64,000 bases of DNA from JASEGV01 sp947085405 (GCA_947085405.1 CAMTWO010000015.1:18802-82801), one strand, 5' to 3'; positions 26,078 through 34,716 are shown, counted from the stretch's first letter. Program-made: numbers and translations. Notes: generated from the sequence alone by a model not told the origin.

Positions 26078-26151
26078 CTACAATAGGTATAATCTTTCAT
26101 GTTGTTAGCAGCATTCTTTTCTTTTATAGTTTTGGTATCTTTATTTAGATT

Positions 26152-26298
26152 ATGGTTAGCAAAGAACAAATAAAATCAAGAGCAATTTCCGTCTTAAAAA
26201 ATCACGGCGTTGTACGGGCTGTGTTGTTCGGCTCGGTTGTGTGTGGCGACAGCACTGCACAGAGCGATCTTGATATACCCATCAAATTTTTTTTGTAG
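26152..26298 (+). pseudogene. Truncated MntA-like nucleotidyltransferase
   Basis: A 48-codon frame starts MVSKEQIKSRAISVLKNHGV and shows the nucleotidyltransferase signature VLFGSVVCGDSTAQSDLDI (G-S then D-x-D). It then runs into IKFFL and a stop. The family protein is normally about 100 residues, so the second half is lost. The stop lies on the edge of a hairpin repeat, which may have caused the truncation. No HepT partner is present. Confidence 0.7.
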
Positions 26299-26320
26299 AG
26301 ACGATGCGGTGCATCGTCTC
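26298..26320. repeat. Perfect 10-bp hairpin GAGACGATGC/GCATCGTCTC
   Basis: GAGACGATGC, loop GGT, GCATCGTCTC. The arms pair perfectly. It follows TTTTTTTTGTA and ends the truncated nucleotidyltransferase. A shorter relative, CGTCTC-CT-GAGACG, occurs at 31921-31934. Confidence 0.7.
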
Positions 26321-26550
26321 ATCCCGTATTATTTTACTCAGGGTGAGGTTATCTAACAAGTAAAATTTCTCGTCTTTCTGAACTTGTTGAATTCTCATTG
26401 CAACTCACCTTCACATTTCGTCAAGCTCGCCCGATGCTCGCCTGAAAGACAAAGTCGGGCAGGGTCGAGCGGGCTCAATGTGCGACACCTTCGGACTTAT
26501 TGGATAGCGCCTACATTTTTTTAAACTCCGAATTTCATTATTCGAAAAAT

Positions 26551-27738
26551 CTACACCACCCAAATTTTCTTCTGCGGTTTGGATAAAAACTTGCAACCAT
26601 CTTTTGTAACCACGACAATCTCTTCTACCGTAGCGATTCCGTGTCCTTCGACAGTGAGTCGTGGTTCAAGTGTATAAACTTGTCCTTCTTCAACTTTTTC
26701 GTAAGGCAGATTTCCATAGCGTTCCCAACGCGGACATAACAACCCGCCGCCGTCATGGGCAACACGTCCGATTTGATGACCGAGTGCGTGCGGGTACTCT
26801 TTGTATCCGTTCGATGTAATGTGGTTGCGGGCAATGTCGTCCATTTCACAACCTTTAATACCGGGTTTCAGGACTTTCGCTGCGAGGTGAATTGCCTCAA
26901 CGATTACTTTAAATCCGCGTAAAACTTCTGTCGGAATTGTTGTCCCACCTTTTTTCCTAACATACCAAGTCCGCTGTAAATCCGAGCAGTATCCGTTTTT
27001 CTTAACTCCAAAATCGATATTCAAAATATGCCCACCTTCAATTTTCCGGTTTGTGGGTCCCGCGTGTGCACCCGCCGATTCGGGTCCAGTAAAAACTGCC
27101 GGACAGTGTTCTTTATCCCATGCAGGTTCGAGTCCCAATTTTTTAACTTCCTTCAAAATGAAAATAGCAACATCTCGTTCTGTTTTACCAGGTTTAATAA
27201 ATCGAGAAACTTTATCGAATATCTTCAAAGTATCACCAATCGAGTCTTTTATCAATTTTAATTCTGTTCCCGATTTTCTTCCTCTCAACGCCGAGATAAT
27301 CGGTTCGGCTGAAATGATTCTTTCTTTATACGATGTTCCCTCCAAATATTTCATCAATTGCAGCCACATTCCGTGTGTGAGTCCATCTGAAATCACTGTA
27401 TTGGTTGAATAATTCAAGGCAATAGTTTTAGGATTTATTCTATTCAGAACTTCCAACAAAGTATCTTTTATCGATTGAACGTATCCGATAATCTCTTTAT
27501 AATGACCGTGGGTTTTTAGGTTTGCGATATCCAAACTTCCTGCTATCGCGATTGTTTCGCCTTTCGCTGTTATGATGTATGCGGTTTGCCATGTGCAATG
27601 TGTTCCAACGCTTACATCGATAACGGGGTCGGATATTGTGGTGCTTTCACGAACAAAAGTTATCCACATATCAATTTTCTTTTCTTTTAAAATCTCAATT
27701 GCTTGTTGAATTTTTTCTTGTACCATAATTATTTCCAT
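26551..27738 (-). CDS. M24 family metallopeptidase (Xaa-Pro aminopeptidase-like)
   Basis: A 395-residue pita-bread-fold protein. An N-terminal creatinase-like domain (residues 1-165) precedes the catalytic domain. The five metal ligands are visible: the two aspartates of NIDFGVKKNGYCSDLQRTWY, the histidine of HALGHQIGRVAHDGG, and the glutamates of TLEPRLTVEG and TVEEIVVV. It removes N-terminal residues, usually before proline, in the cytoplasm. A second ATG four codons in (27726) has GGAAA before it and may be the real start. It is divergent from the STAS gene. Confidence 0.88.
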   Translation of the reverse strand: MEIIMVQEKIQQAIEILKEKKIDMWITFVRESTTISDPVIDVSVGTHCTWQTAYIITAKGETIAIAGSLDIANLKTHGHYKEIIGYVQSIKDTLLEVLNRINPKTIALNYSTNTVISDGLTHGMWLQLMKYLEGTSYKERIISAEPIISALRGRKSGTELKLIKDSIGDTLKIFDKVSRFIKPGKTERDVAIFILKEVKKLGLEPAWDKEHCPAVFTGPESAGAHAGPTNRKIEGGHILNIDFGVKKNGYCSDLQRTWYVRKKGGTTIPTEVLRGFKVIVEAIHLAAKVLKPGIKGCEMDDIARNHITSNGYKEYPHALGHQIGRVAHDGGGLLCPRWERYGNLPYEKVEEGQVYTLEPRLTVEGHGIATVEEIVVVTKDGCKFLSKPQKKIWVV

Positions 27739-27850
27739 TTTCTTTTGTAAAAATTTACTTAAGTCGTACGACTAAAGCAAGTTGACTTTGATATATTAAT
27801 TCTGTAAAATTATACAACATTTTTAAGAAAAATCATTAAAAGGAAAAAAT

Positions 27851-28192
27851 ATGAAAATAAAAGAAAATATTGTAAACGATATAGCAATAATTACATTGAG
27901 GGGAGACCTGATCGGTGAACCCGAGACTACAAATATTCGTGAAAAAATCCGCAGCTTAATTACGGAGAATATTAAAAAAGTAGTTATCGACTTAGCTGAT
28001 GTTGCTTATATCAATTCCACCGGTTTGGGAAGTTTAATTTCGGTTTTAACAACACTTCGTAATGCCGGTGGCGATTTGAAGCTTTCGCATGTCGGGGAAA
28101 AAATAAAATCAATTTTTGTAATTACTCAACTTATAAAAGTTTTCGATACTTACGAAACACACGAACAAGCAATAGCAGGTTTTAAGAAGTAG
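27851..28192 (+). CDS. STAS-domain anti-anti-sigma factor
   Basis: A 113-residue single STAS domain with the pattern IAIITLRGDLIGEPE, KKVVIDLADVAYINSTGLGSLISVL and a C-terminal helix. The serine of INSTGLG is the usual phosphorylation site used by a partner serine kinase. Such proteins release sigma factors or act in partner-switching stress and signalling pathways. No kinase or phosphatase is adjacent. AAAGGAAAAAAT precedes the ATG, a good ribosome-binding site. Confidence 0.88.
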   Translation: MKIKENIVNDIAIITLRGDLIGEPETTNIREKIRSLITENIKKVVIDLADVAYINSTGLGSLISVLTTLRNAGGDLKLSHVGEKIKSIFVITQLIKVFDTYETHEQAIAGFKK

Positions 28193-28210
28193 TATTGTTT
28201 TTGTTTTTTA

Positions 28211-28699
28211 ATGAAAAATCCAAAGTTTACTATAACTTCGACTGCTTTCGAAGGGGGAAAAGTAATACCGACGAGGTATGCGAACACGGGTATAACAGGC
28301 GGGAAAAATATTTCTATTCCTCTCAAGTGGGAAAATTCACCTAAAGGAACGAAATCATTTGCGGTTTCAATTATCGATTTACATCCGGTTGCACACAACT
28401 GGGTGCATTGGTTTGTAGTAAACATACATGCAAATATAACTGAGATAGTTGAAGGTGCATCAAACACCAATAAAATACCTGCTGGGTCTAAAGAGCTTAA
28501 TAACACATTTGGTTTAGTCGGTTATGGCGGACCACAACCACCCAGAGGAAGCGGCTTGCATAAGTATGAAGTTACAATTTATGCTTTGGATGTAGAGAAG
28601 TTGGAACTCGATAAGCATACATCACTCACAACATTCCGTAAAGCGATAGAGGGGATAATTATTGCTACCGCAAAAACCGTAGGTCTGTTCGAGAGATAA
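28211..28699 (+). CDS. YbhB/YbcL family Raf-kinase-inhibitor-like protein (PEBP)
   Basis: A 162-residue phosphatidylethanolamine-binding-like protein. The family blocks are present: FEGGKVIPTRYA, ISIPLKWENSPKGTKSFAVSIIDLHP, HNWVHWFVVNI, and GYGGPQPPRGSGLHKYEVTIYALD. No signal peptide, so it is cytoplasmic. The bacterial family has no agreed function. It follows the STAS gene by 18 bp on the same strand. Confidence 0.9.
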   Translation: MKNPKFTITSTAFEGGKVIPTRYANTGITGGKNISIPLKWENSPKGTKSFAVSIIDLHPVAHNWVHWFVVNIHANITEIVEGASNTNKIPAGSKELNNTFGLVGYGGPQPPRGSGLHKYEVTIYALDVEKLELDKHTSLTTFRKAIEGIIIATAKTVGLFER

Positions 28700-28741
28700 T
28701 ATGTTGGCCAGCTTGCAGCGGATTGGAGTTTTGCTCCGTCC

Positions 28742-29875
28742 CTATGGGACGAGAGTCACTTCGGGAATGGAACGAGAGTCCCTTTGGGAAATTTCGAGTT
28801 TATTTCTTACAGTTGTCTTAAACTCATCAATTAGATTTTGTACAAGTTCCTTTACCGTGGTTATGCTTGTTGCCTTGAAAGCATTCGAGCCGCAGAAGGC
28901 ATATCCTTTTTCAAAATTTCCTTTTAACGCATTTATCAAAGCTGTGATAATACAATAAGGACTGCTTGAAATTTCACAAGTCTTAATGCACTGAAAAGGA
29001 CATTGTAAGGGCATACGTTTTCCTTCTTTAACTTTTTCAAGAAAACTGCTCGTTATTGCCCGCCCCGGCATACCCACCGGACTTTTAATGATTTCAATGT
29101 CCTCGCGACGAGCGTCGATGTAAGATTGTTTGAACTCAGGCGAGGCATCGCACTCTTCAGTCGTTACAAAACGTGTTCCCATCTGAACGCCTGAAGCCCC
29201 TAACTGCATAATGTTGTATATATCTTCGCCGGTATAAATTCCGCCGGCAGCTATTACTGGTATCTGCTTGTTGTAAGTTTCTTCAAACTGTTTAACTTCC
29301 TTCACGACCTCAGGGATCAGTTTTTCGAGTGAGTAATTTTCATCTTCTATCTGTTCAGGTTTAAATCCTAAATGTCCGCCTGCTTTGGGACCTTCCACAA
29401 CAATTGCATCGGGAAGATAGTCATAATTTTTTTTCCATTTCTCACAAATAATTTTTGCTGCCCGTCCCGACGAGACAATAGGAGCTAATTTTGTAACGCT
29501 GTCTTTCTTCAGGAAGCTTGGTAAATCGAGTGGAAGTCCGGCTCCGGCAAAAATAATATCTGCTTTTTCGGAGATAGCTGTTTTTACCATGTCGGTAAAG
29601 TTCGACATCGCGACCATTATATTTACACCGATAACACCGGATGTTTTCTCACGGGCTTTTCGTAGCTCTTCTTTTAGTCCTAATATGCTCGCTTCTAAAA
29701 AATCATTTGAAAATTTTTTGTATAAAAGTCCCAACCCGGCGCTTGAAATAACACCGATGCCGCCTTCGTTAGCTACGGCTGCTGCCAATCCGGAAAGGGA
29801 TACTCCAACTCCCATTCCACCTTGTATAAGTGGAAGAGGAATGCTTAAATTGCCAATATATAATGTATTCATCAA
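28742..29875 (-). CDS. Nitronate monooxygenase / FabK-like FMN protein
   Basis: A 377-residue TIM-barrel flavoprotein. The motifs are LIQGGMGVGVSLSGLA, GGIGVISSAGLG, VVEGPKAGGHLG (with the usual histidine), VIAAGGIYTGEDI and GASGVQMGTRFVTTEECDAS. Members oxidise nitronates or reduce enoyl-ACP; I cannot decide between these. A cysteine-rich segment (CPFQCIKTCEISSSPYC) lies near residue 300. The last 15 or so residues are encoded by sequence that looks like an intergenic repeat (GTCCCTATGGGAC, then AGTCCCTTTGGG), so the natural C-terminus may have been altered. Convergent with the PEBP gene. Confidence 0.85.
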   Translation of the reverse strand: MMNTLYIGNLSIPLPLIQGGMGVGVSLSGLAAAVANEGGIGVISSAGLGLLYKKFSNDFLEASILGLKEELRKAREKTSGVIGVNIMVAMSNFTDMVKTAISEKADIIFAGAGLPLDLPSFLKKDSVTKLAPIVSSGRAAKIICEKWKKNYDYLPDAIVVEGPKAGGHLGFKPEQIEDENYSLEKLIPEVVKEVKQFEETYNKQIPVIAAGGIYTGEDIYNIMQLGASGVQMGTRFVTTEECDASPEFKQSYIDARREDIEIIKSPVGMPGRAITSSFLEKVKEGKRMPLQCPFQCIKTCEISSSPYCIITALINALKGNFEKGYAFCGSNAFKATSITTVKELVQNLIDEFKTTVRNKLEISQRDSRSIPEVTLVP

Positions 29876-29932
29876 CTTTAATTTCTTTGTTTAGTTAAAG
29901 ATAGGAAAATATTTGATTAAAACCACTTCTCA

Positions 29933-30409
29933 TCAAAAATCGTATCGAACGAGTGGTTCATAAACCCTGTTCGTACCCGGTTCGTATATTCTTAAAAGCA
30001 AAGGACCGGTATCATCAAAGGTTTGAAGGTAATAATTCTTAAGCGGACTTAAATCAAATTTTAATTGCTGAGTAATCCAAGCTTCGCACGGATCGGCGTT
30101 GGAATTGTGCGATAAATAAATTTCAGCTTGAGGTGGATTTGTTTTAATGATTGAGCGCGAACCGAATAACTTAAACTCATGTTCACGACATCCGCCTGAA
30201 TACGACACAACTAATATCAATGTATCTCCGGAGATTCGCGCCGAATCAATTAAAGCACGATCATTGCGAAAATCGGGTCCTGGTGGATTATGAAGAAGTA
30301 TTATTTCATTTGAAGTTTGTATATCTCCGTTCGTAAAAACAGAAGCGTTTTTACATCCGAAGAAGAAAGAAGTTATTATAATTAAGGTAAGGATAATATT
30401 ATTATTCAT
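29933..30409 (-). CDS. Hypothetical lipoprotein
   Basis: A 158-residue protein with a lipoprotein signal: hydrophobic residues 5-17, then FFFGC as the lipobox (C19). The mature part shows GDTLILVVSYSGGCREHEFKLFGS, LSHNSNADPCEAW and LKFDLSPLKNYYLQ, a recognisable but unnamed pattern with two cysteines that could pair. It probably sits at a membrane facing the periplasm. It is one base downstream of the serine acetyltransferase gene, so likely cotranscribed. No function assigned. Confidence 0.7.
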   Translation of the reverse strand: MNNNIILTLIIITSFFFGCKNASVFTNGDIQTSNEIILLHNPPGPDFRNDRALIDSARISGDTLILVVSYSGGCREHEFKLFGSRSIIKTNPPQAEIYLSHNSNADPCEAWITQQLKFDLSPLKNYYLQTFDDTGPLLLRIYEPGTNRVYEPLVRYDF

Positions 30410-30410
30410 A

Positions 30411-31238
30411 TCAACTATTTTCCTTTGGACGTATTATTGTTTTGCTCTCTTGAAATACAAATGAGTAGGGTGGGACACTCTTAGTCAACCACACATTACC
30501 GCCGATGACACTATGATGTCCGACTACCGTATCGCCGCCAAGTATGATCGCCTGTGCATATAAAACTACATCATCTTCAATTGTTGGGTGCCGCTTAGAT
30601 TTCGCGAGCTTTTTGTTTACACTCAACGCCCCAAGTGTTACACCTTGGTACATCTTCACGTTTTTTCCGATGACCGCTGATTCACCGATGACGATTCCTG
30701 TCCCGTGGTCTATCGCAAACGAATTACCGATTGTAGCCCCCGGGTGAATATCTATCCCTGTTATCTGGTGGGCATACTCCGTTAGCAAGCGTGGGAAGAT
30801 AGGAACCTTCAGCTTGTAGAATTCGTGTGCGAAGCGATAAATTGCGATGGCTGTGAATCCTGGGTACGCTAGTATTACTTCGTCTATGTTTTCTGCGGCT
30901 GGGTCGCCGCTGTAGATGGCTTCGGCATCAAGCCAGAGCTTCTTGTGGATTTCGGGTAGCGAATTCATGAAACATTGTGTAATCTTTTCTACACTCGATT
31001 TTGAGTCTTTTAATAAAGGCATAAGCAAACGCTTCAAATCACGTTCTATCAGAACAAGGCGTGATCCAATTTCTTCGGTTGTGAAAAACCCTTCTTTACA
31101 GAAATGCGGAAACAGCATAGCTAATAAATTATCTACAAAATCCTGAGTTCCCTTTTTTAATTGGAAACCGAGTGAATGGTCGTCGCGGCGATCTTTCAGT
31201 ATTTGTGCAAAATTATTGTAGGGTAGTTTGTTTGGCAT
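30411..31238 (-). CDS. cysE: Serine O-acetyltransferase
   Basis: A 275-residue acyltransferase of the EpsC/CysE type. The N-terminal helical domain (residues 1-150) leads to the left-handed beta-helix: TGIDIHPGATIGNSFAIDHGTG, VVIGESA-like GIVIGESAVIGKNVKMYQGVTLGA, and repeated hexapeptides up to the end. The DHGTG histidine is catalytic. It makes O-acetylserine for cysteine synthesis. Neighbours are a membrane protein upstream (adjacent stop/start) and a lipoprotein downstream; no cysteine synthase is in the window. Confidence 0.9.
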   Translation of the reverse strand: MPNKLPYNNFAQILKDRRDDHSLGFQLKKGTQDFVDNLLAMLFPHFCKEGFFTTEEIGSRLVLIERDLKRLLMPLLKDSKSSVEKITQCFMNSLPEIHKKLWLDAEAIYSGDPAAENIDEVILAYPGFTAIAIYRFAHEFYKLKVPIFPRLLTEYAHQITGIDIHPGATIGNSFAIDHGTGIVIGESAVIGKNVKMYQGVTLGALSVNKKLAKSKRHPTIEDDVVLYAQAIILGGDTVVGHHSVIGGNVWLTKSVPPYSFVFQESKTIIRPKENS

Positions 31239-31802
31239 TTACTTCTTCCGTCCTGTTTTTTTTGGTAAACCAAATTCATCTAATTCAGATTGAACCGGTG
31301 TTTCAATTTCTATTACATCATCATCTTCCAACAATTTAAGATCTTCTGCTTTGTTCAAATCAAGAACGGTTGCCGAAGGTAATGGTTGTATATTTTTAAA
31401 ATCTCGATTAAAGAATTTATTAAGTACGCCAGCTTTATTCAGCAGCCAGAGTGTAAAATACAACAGCGTCCCCAAAATGATTGTATAAATGAAGAAATAT
31501 ATCGCCAATCCCAATATTAATGTAGCTGCAAGGAAAAAATATATTAGAAATGAAACAGCTAAACCTGAACGCAAGTGTTTATTCTTGAAAGTTGCAATTT
31601 TTGAAAGTATGTATATAACAAACATTCCAATCGGTTGCAAGATATAACGATATCCAATCCTAGTTTTATTTTTAAAAAATTTAATTTGAGCACCAAGCCA
31701 CTTTTGTAACGCCCCACAGCTTTCGGCAACTGATTTAGTGTTAAAGTAACCTAATATGCCGCCAACGATTAGCGGCACAATTATAAATATAAAATCTGTC
31801 AT
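31239..31802 (-). CDS. Hypothetical membrane protein
   Basis: A 187-residue protein with a hydrophobic N-terminus (about residues 3-20), another segment near 55-70 and a long hydrophobic region about 80-125 that likely makes two passes. A charged C-terminal tail (DLNKAEDLKLLEDDDVIEIE, then FGLPKKTGRKK) follows, probably cytoplasmic. I do not recognise a family. It is directly adjacent to the serine acetyltransferase start and probably the first gene of that operon. Confidence 0.65.
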   Translation of the reverse strand: MTDFIFIIVPLIVGGILGYFNTKSVAESCGALQKWLGAQIKFFKNKTRIGYRYILQPIGMFVIYILSKIATFKNKHLRSGLAVSFLIYFFLAATLILGLAIYFFIYTIILGTLLYFTLWLLNKAGVLNKFFNRDFKNIQPLPSATVLDLNKAEDLKLLEDDDVIEIETPVQSELDEFGLPKKTGRKK

Positions 31803-31892
31803 ATTTTCCTCACCATCTGAACATTATGAATATTATTTTTGTGTTAAATTTATGATAAAAGATTTTAATCCGCCAAATGCGGACGAGGGTTA

Positions 31893-31934
31893 AACCCGCC
31901 TGCCGGTCGGGCAGGTTCCCCGTCTCCTGAGACG
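31893..31934. repeat. Two adjacent palindromes in the 31.8-32.0 kb spacer
   Basis: The first (31893-31917) is AACCCGCCTGCC, GGT, CGGGCAGGTT with one bulge; the second (31921-31934) is the perfect CGTCTC-CT-GAGACG followed by nine A residues. They belong to the same families of GC-rich palindromes found elsewhere in the window. Confidence 0.55.
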
Positions 31935-31979
31935 AAAAAAAAATGTTCTCAAATACCTTGCTGCTCCGTTTGCCAAAGT

Positions 31980-32001
31980 CCGTCCGTTATCTAACGGACG
32001 G
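31980..32001. repeat. Perfect 22-bp palindrome CCGTCCGTTA-TC-TAACGGACGG
   Basis: Ten-base arms around TC. It shares CCGTTA/TAACGG with the palindromes at 17728-17743 and the CTAACGGA core with 48307-48331. It sits 28 bp past the stop of a DUF2442 gene. Confidence 0.65.
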
Positions 32002-32028
32002 AGGGCGGGCAGGTTGCGGCGAGACGAT

Positions 32029-32337
32029 TCATTGTTTTATCATTGTATGTTTCCGAATTTTATAAGGAGTAATGAGTTTTGGTTTAGATTTCAATAAATA
32101 CTTTTCAGGATTTTCTAAATTGTCAATTTCTAAATCTACATCCAATTCGGGCCAATACAAATGATATCCGTGCAGCAAATTAACATTCTGTATTGACTTT
32201 AAACTCTGGTTCTTAAAATATGGGTATTCTCGATAGTTTAAAAAGTACTCCTCACCATTGACAAAAACCCAGATACCAAAAGGGGTAATGTTTTCAACAC
32301 TAACCAAAGTAATATTGCCATGCTTCGATAATTTCAT
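32029..32337 (-). CDS. DUF2442 domain-containing protein
   Basis: A 102-residue protein with the DUF2442 pattern: PFGIWVFVNGEEYFLNYREYPYFKNQSLKSI, then LYWPELDVDLEIDNLENPEKY. The fold is small and beta-rich. DUF2442 genes are often paired with DUF4160 genes and are suspected antitoxin-like partners, but this copy has no partner. The last 20 residues (SKPKLITPYKIRKHTMIKQ) go beyond the usual domain. AAAAGGG lies just before the ATG. Confidence 0.75.
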   Translation of the reverse strand: MKLSKHGNITLVSVENITPFGIWVFVNGEEYFLNYREYPYFKNQSLKSIQNVNLLHGYHLYWPELDVDLEIDNLENPEKYLLKSKPKLITPYKIRKHTMIKQ

Positions 32338-32403
32338 TACCCTTTTTCTCTAAAAATTGTTGGACTCATAATAAAATCTAATGCAATTTCTAACGTTTTG
32401 CAA

Positions 32404-33267
32404 TTATCCTAATTCTTTAATTTTTCTCAACTTCTCTAAAAACTCATCGGCTTCAAGTCCGGTTAAACCTTTGCTTGCAATCGACTCCTTCGTAATTTTC
32501 TCAATATCGAGTAGCCCGGTTATGATGTTAAGTTCAGCTTTAGAGAAACGTTCCGCGAATAAAACATAGTCCTCAAATGCCTCCCATGCCATTGGCGCTA
32601 CACACTTAACTATCTCGCCCATTTTTTCTGCGTATATACGGATTTCATACTGTGCGTGTCTGTCCATACGTAGGTGCAGAAAGTGCAGCAAGTTGTGCAG
32701 GTCGATTTTCCAATACCACTCGGTATAAAGCGAAAGAGGCAAATTGATACGTGCAAGCTCGCGTGCGATGTTGTCGTTCAGAAATTCTTCATAACGTTTG
32801 TAGCTCGATTGCTGGTCTAACAAAATCGTATCGAGGACTTTACGCCGAAGCTCTGCCGGAACTTCTTCTTCCGACCTTCCTTGTTTGTTTTTTACATTCT
32901 GTCCTTTAATCGCATCCTCCGACGGTGCATAAAACTCGTCCTTCATAATCGAGTAGCGACCCGAAAGCTCGTTCACGTTTGCCGTGCGATGGCGTATCCA
33001 TTGCCGTGCAACGAAAATAGGAAGTTTTACATGGAACTTCAGCTCAACCATTTCGAAAGGTGTAGTGTGTAAATGCCGCATCAGATAGCGAAGCAATATG
33101 CGGTCCTCGCTTACTGTTTTTGTCCCTTGCCCGTATGATACTCGTGCAGCTTGGACGATGGACTCATCGCCGCCCATGTAATCGACAAGCCGGACGAAAC
33201 CTGCATTCAGGCATTTGAATTCTTTATCTAAAATTTCTTCTGCTTTTGGATTTATAACGTGTGCCAT
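32404..33267 (-). CDS. thyX: Flavin-dependent thymidylate synthase ThyX
   Basis: A 287-residue ThyX. The signature RHRTANVNELSGRYS (RHRxxxxNExSxR) at about residue 93 is present, as are the FAD/dUMP-binding segments (MRHLHTTPFEMVELKFHVK and LHNLLHFLHLRMDRHAQYEI). It makes dTMP from dUMP using methylene-tetrahydrofolate and FAD. A folD gene for the folate cofactor lies at 50.8 kb. Its ATG shares a base with the stop of the upstream hydrolase (TAATG). Confidence 0.94.
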   Translation of the reverse strand: MAHVINPKAEEILDKEFKCLNAGFVRLVDYMGGDESIVQAARVSYGQGTKTVSEDRILLRYLMRHLHTTPFEMVELKFHVKLPIFVARQWIRHRTANVNELSGRYSIMKDEFYAPSEDAIKGQNVKNKQGRSEEEVPAELRRKVLDTILLDQQSSYKRYEEFLNDNIARELARINLPLSLYTEWYWKIDLHNLLHFLHLRMDRHAQYEIRIYAEKMGEIVKCVAPMAWEAFEDYVLFAERFSKAELNIITGLLDIEKITKESIASKGLTGLEADEFLEKLRKIKELG

Positions 33268-34355
33268 TATTTATATCCCGCTTTCTCTAAATCAGCAACC
33301 GATTTGAATGGAAATGGCGGCTTCAAATATTCAGCGAGGAATTTGTAAATCTTCGATCGTGTTTCCTTTGCTAACTTTGTGTCAATACGGTCGAAACTGT
33401 GTCCGCCGGGAGCGTCTTTAAAAATTTCGTACTCGAATTTTTTACCCGCCGCTTTCAGAGCGCGTATCAAATGCTCGACTTCCAACACATTCACGTCGTC
33501 GTCGTTTGTGTTGGTGTGTATAAGAAGCGGTGTTTTCAGTTTTTCAGCATGATTTACAGGCGAGCGCTTTCGGTATTCTTCAACATTCTCCTGTGCAGTT
33601 TTTCCGATATGATATTTTGCCGAAAAATTTTTCCTGTATTCCTCGTCGTAATAACCCATACGTGCAACGAGGTCGCTTACAGGCACTCCGGCGAATGCAA
33701 CTTGATAGTCATCAGGATTTTGAAAAATATCCATAAGAGCAATTAAGCCACCGTGGCTCCAACCAATAACACCTACTCGGTTTTCATCCACGAAGCCGTA
33801 GTTTTCGACCACGTAGTCGCGGCTTGCATTATTGTCATCAATCTCCAATCCGCCATAATCAATAAGTTCATAGAATTTTTTACCGTAGCCGGTGCTTCCG
33901 CGGTATTCGGGAGCTACAACTATGTAGCCCTGAGCCATTAACTCCCGGATGATGTGTGTGTAGTAGGTGGTAAAATCGGCGTGCACGCCGCCGTGAGGCA
34001 AAACGAGAAGCGGATATTTTTTACTTCGGTCGAGTTTCTGTGGAATAAAAATATACGACCAAAACTTTACAGGATTTGTAGCACCCATAGCCGTAGGATT
34101 AGGAACATAAGCCGGCGGTGGACCTACAATAAACACTTTGTCGATGTTGGCTACATCGCCGACTTTATTATACCATAAAATATCATCGACAGCTTTTTCA
34201 AGTTGGTCGAGACGGTGATCCAACGATTCAAATTTTTTGTTGATTAGCTTTTCAGTGCTTTCTTCGTTTTTATCCTGTGCAATGAGCGGGAGAGTGAAGA
34301 AGATAAAAGCAAAGAGCAGAGAGCTTAGAAAAGTTAAGTATTTAAAATTTATCAT
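33267..34355 (-). CDS. Secreted alpha/beta hydrolase, S9-type peptidase
   Basis: A 362-residue protein with a signal peptide (residues 1-27, ending PLIAQ). The S9 prolyl-oligopeptidase-like hydrolase domain begins at PLLVLPHGGVHADF. The nucleophile is the serine of GVIGWSHGGLIALM; the acid is in TNTNDDDVNVLEVEHL and the histidine in PGGHSFDRI. There is no beta-propeller, so it is the short form. Probable periplasmic or secreted peptidase or esterase. A predicted coiled segment follows the signal peptide. It is coupled to thyX by a one-base overlap. Confidence 0.87.
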   Translation of the reverse strand: MINFKYLTFLSSLLFAFIFFTLPLIAQDKNEESTEKLINKKFESLDHRLDQLEKAVDDILWYNKVGDVANIDKVFIVGPPPAYVPNPTAMGATNPVKFWSYIFIPQKLDRSKKYPLLVLPHGGVHADFTTYYTHIIRELMAQGYIVVAPEYRGSTGYGKKFYELIDYGGLEIDDNNASRDYVVENYGFVDENRVGVIGWSHGGLIALMDIFQNPDDYQVAFAGVPVSDLVARMGYYDEEYRKNFSAKYHIGKTAQENVEEYRKRSPVNHAEKLKTPLLIHTNTNDDDVNVLEVEHLIRALKAAGKKFEYEIFKDAPGGHSFDRIDTKLAKETRSKIYKFLAEYLKPPFPFKSVADLEKAGYK

Positions 34356-34716
34356 TTTTAAATCTCCATAAAATTATTTTTGTGTCGTCTAATAAATAAT
34401 ATACAATAACGAATCATGAATATCCAAATCATTTTGAACAGTTTCAAACTCTTGAAAGAAAACAATTACTTTCTGCGTGCTACTGCTTCAATATATTTTG
34501 AAAAAGCATCCGGTTTTCCCGGCGGTGATATCTCGAACAATATGTTTAGCGTATCTTTACCTCGTTTCGTATATGTGAGTCGAAAGCATGGTGAAGCAGA
34601 CGAGATATCGCTCAGAAAGATTACCGAGTTTGTATCCTTCGAGAATTCAACTGTTGTGCGAATACCATAGCAGTTAAGACAATTAAACATAAGAGTGGCA
34701 AAATAAATACTTTAAT
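34356..34716. other. 361-bp spacer with no well-supported gene
   Basis: A 74-codon minus-strand frame (34466-34690) is possible: it includes SDISSASPCFRLTYTKRGKD and ISPPGKPDAFSKYIEAVARRK. No ribosome-binding site is seen and no family recognised. A plus-strand frame overlaps it. I list it only as a possibility. Confidence 0.4.

Larger units (their letters stand above)
25923..26550. other. 628-bp region of gene remnants and repeats between the restriction operon and an M24 peptidase
   Basis: No intact gene is present. It holds an argS 3' remnant (25943-26077, minus), a truncated nucleotidyltransferase (26152-26298, plus), a perfect hairpin (26298-26320) and about 230 bp of unrecognised sequence with GTCGGGCAGG-type repeat text near 26450. 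This is the texture expected at the edge of a horizontally acquired island. Confidence 0.6.

Noticed and set aside
31921..31943. Hairpin followed by A residues as a terminator
   Set aside because: On either strand the U-run would not follow the hairpin of a correctly placed transcript.
34416..34690. Two overlapping open frames in the spacer before aat
   Set aside because: Neither has a clear ribosome site or family; kept only as a weak possibility in the spacer entry.
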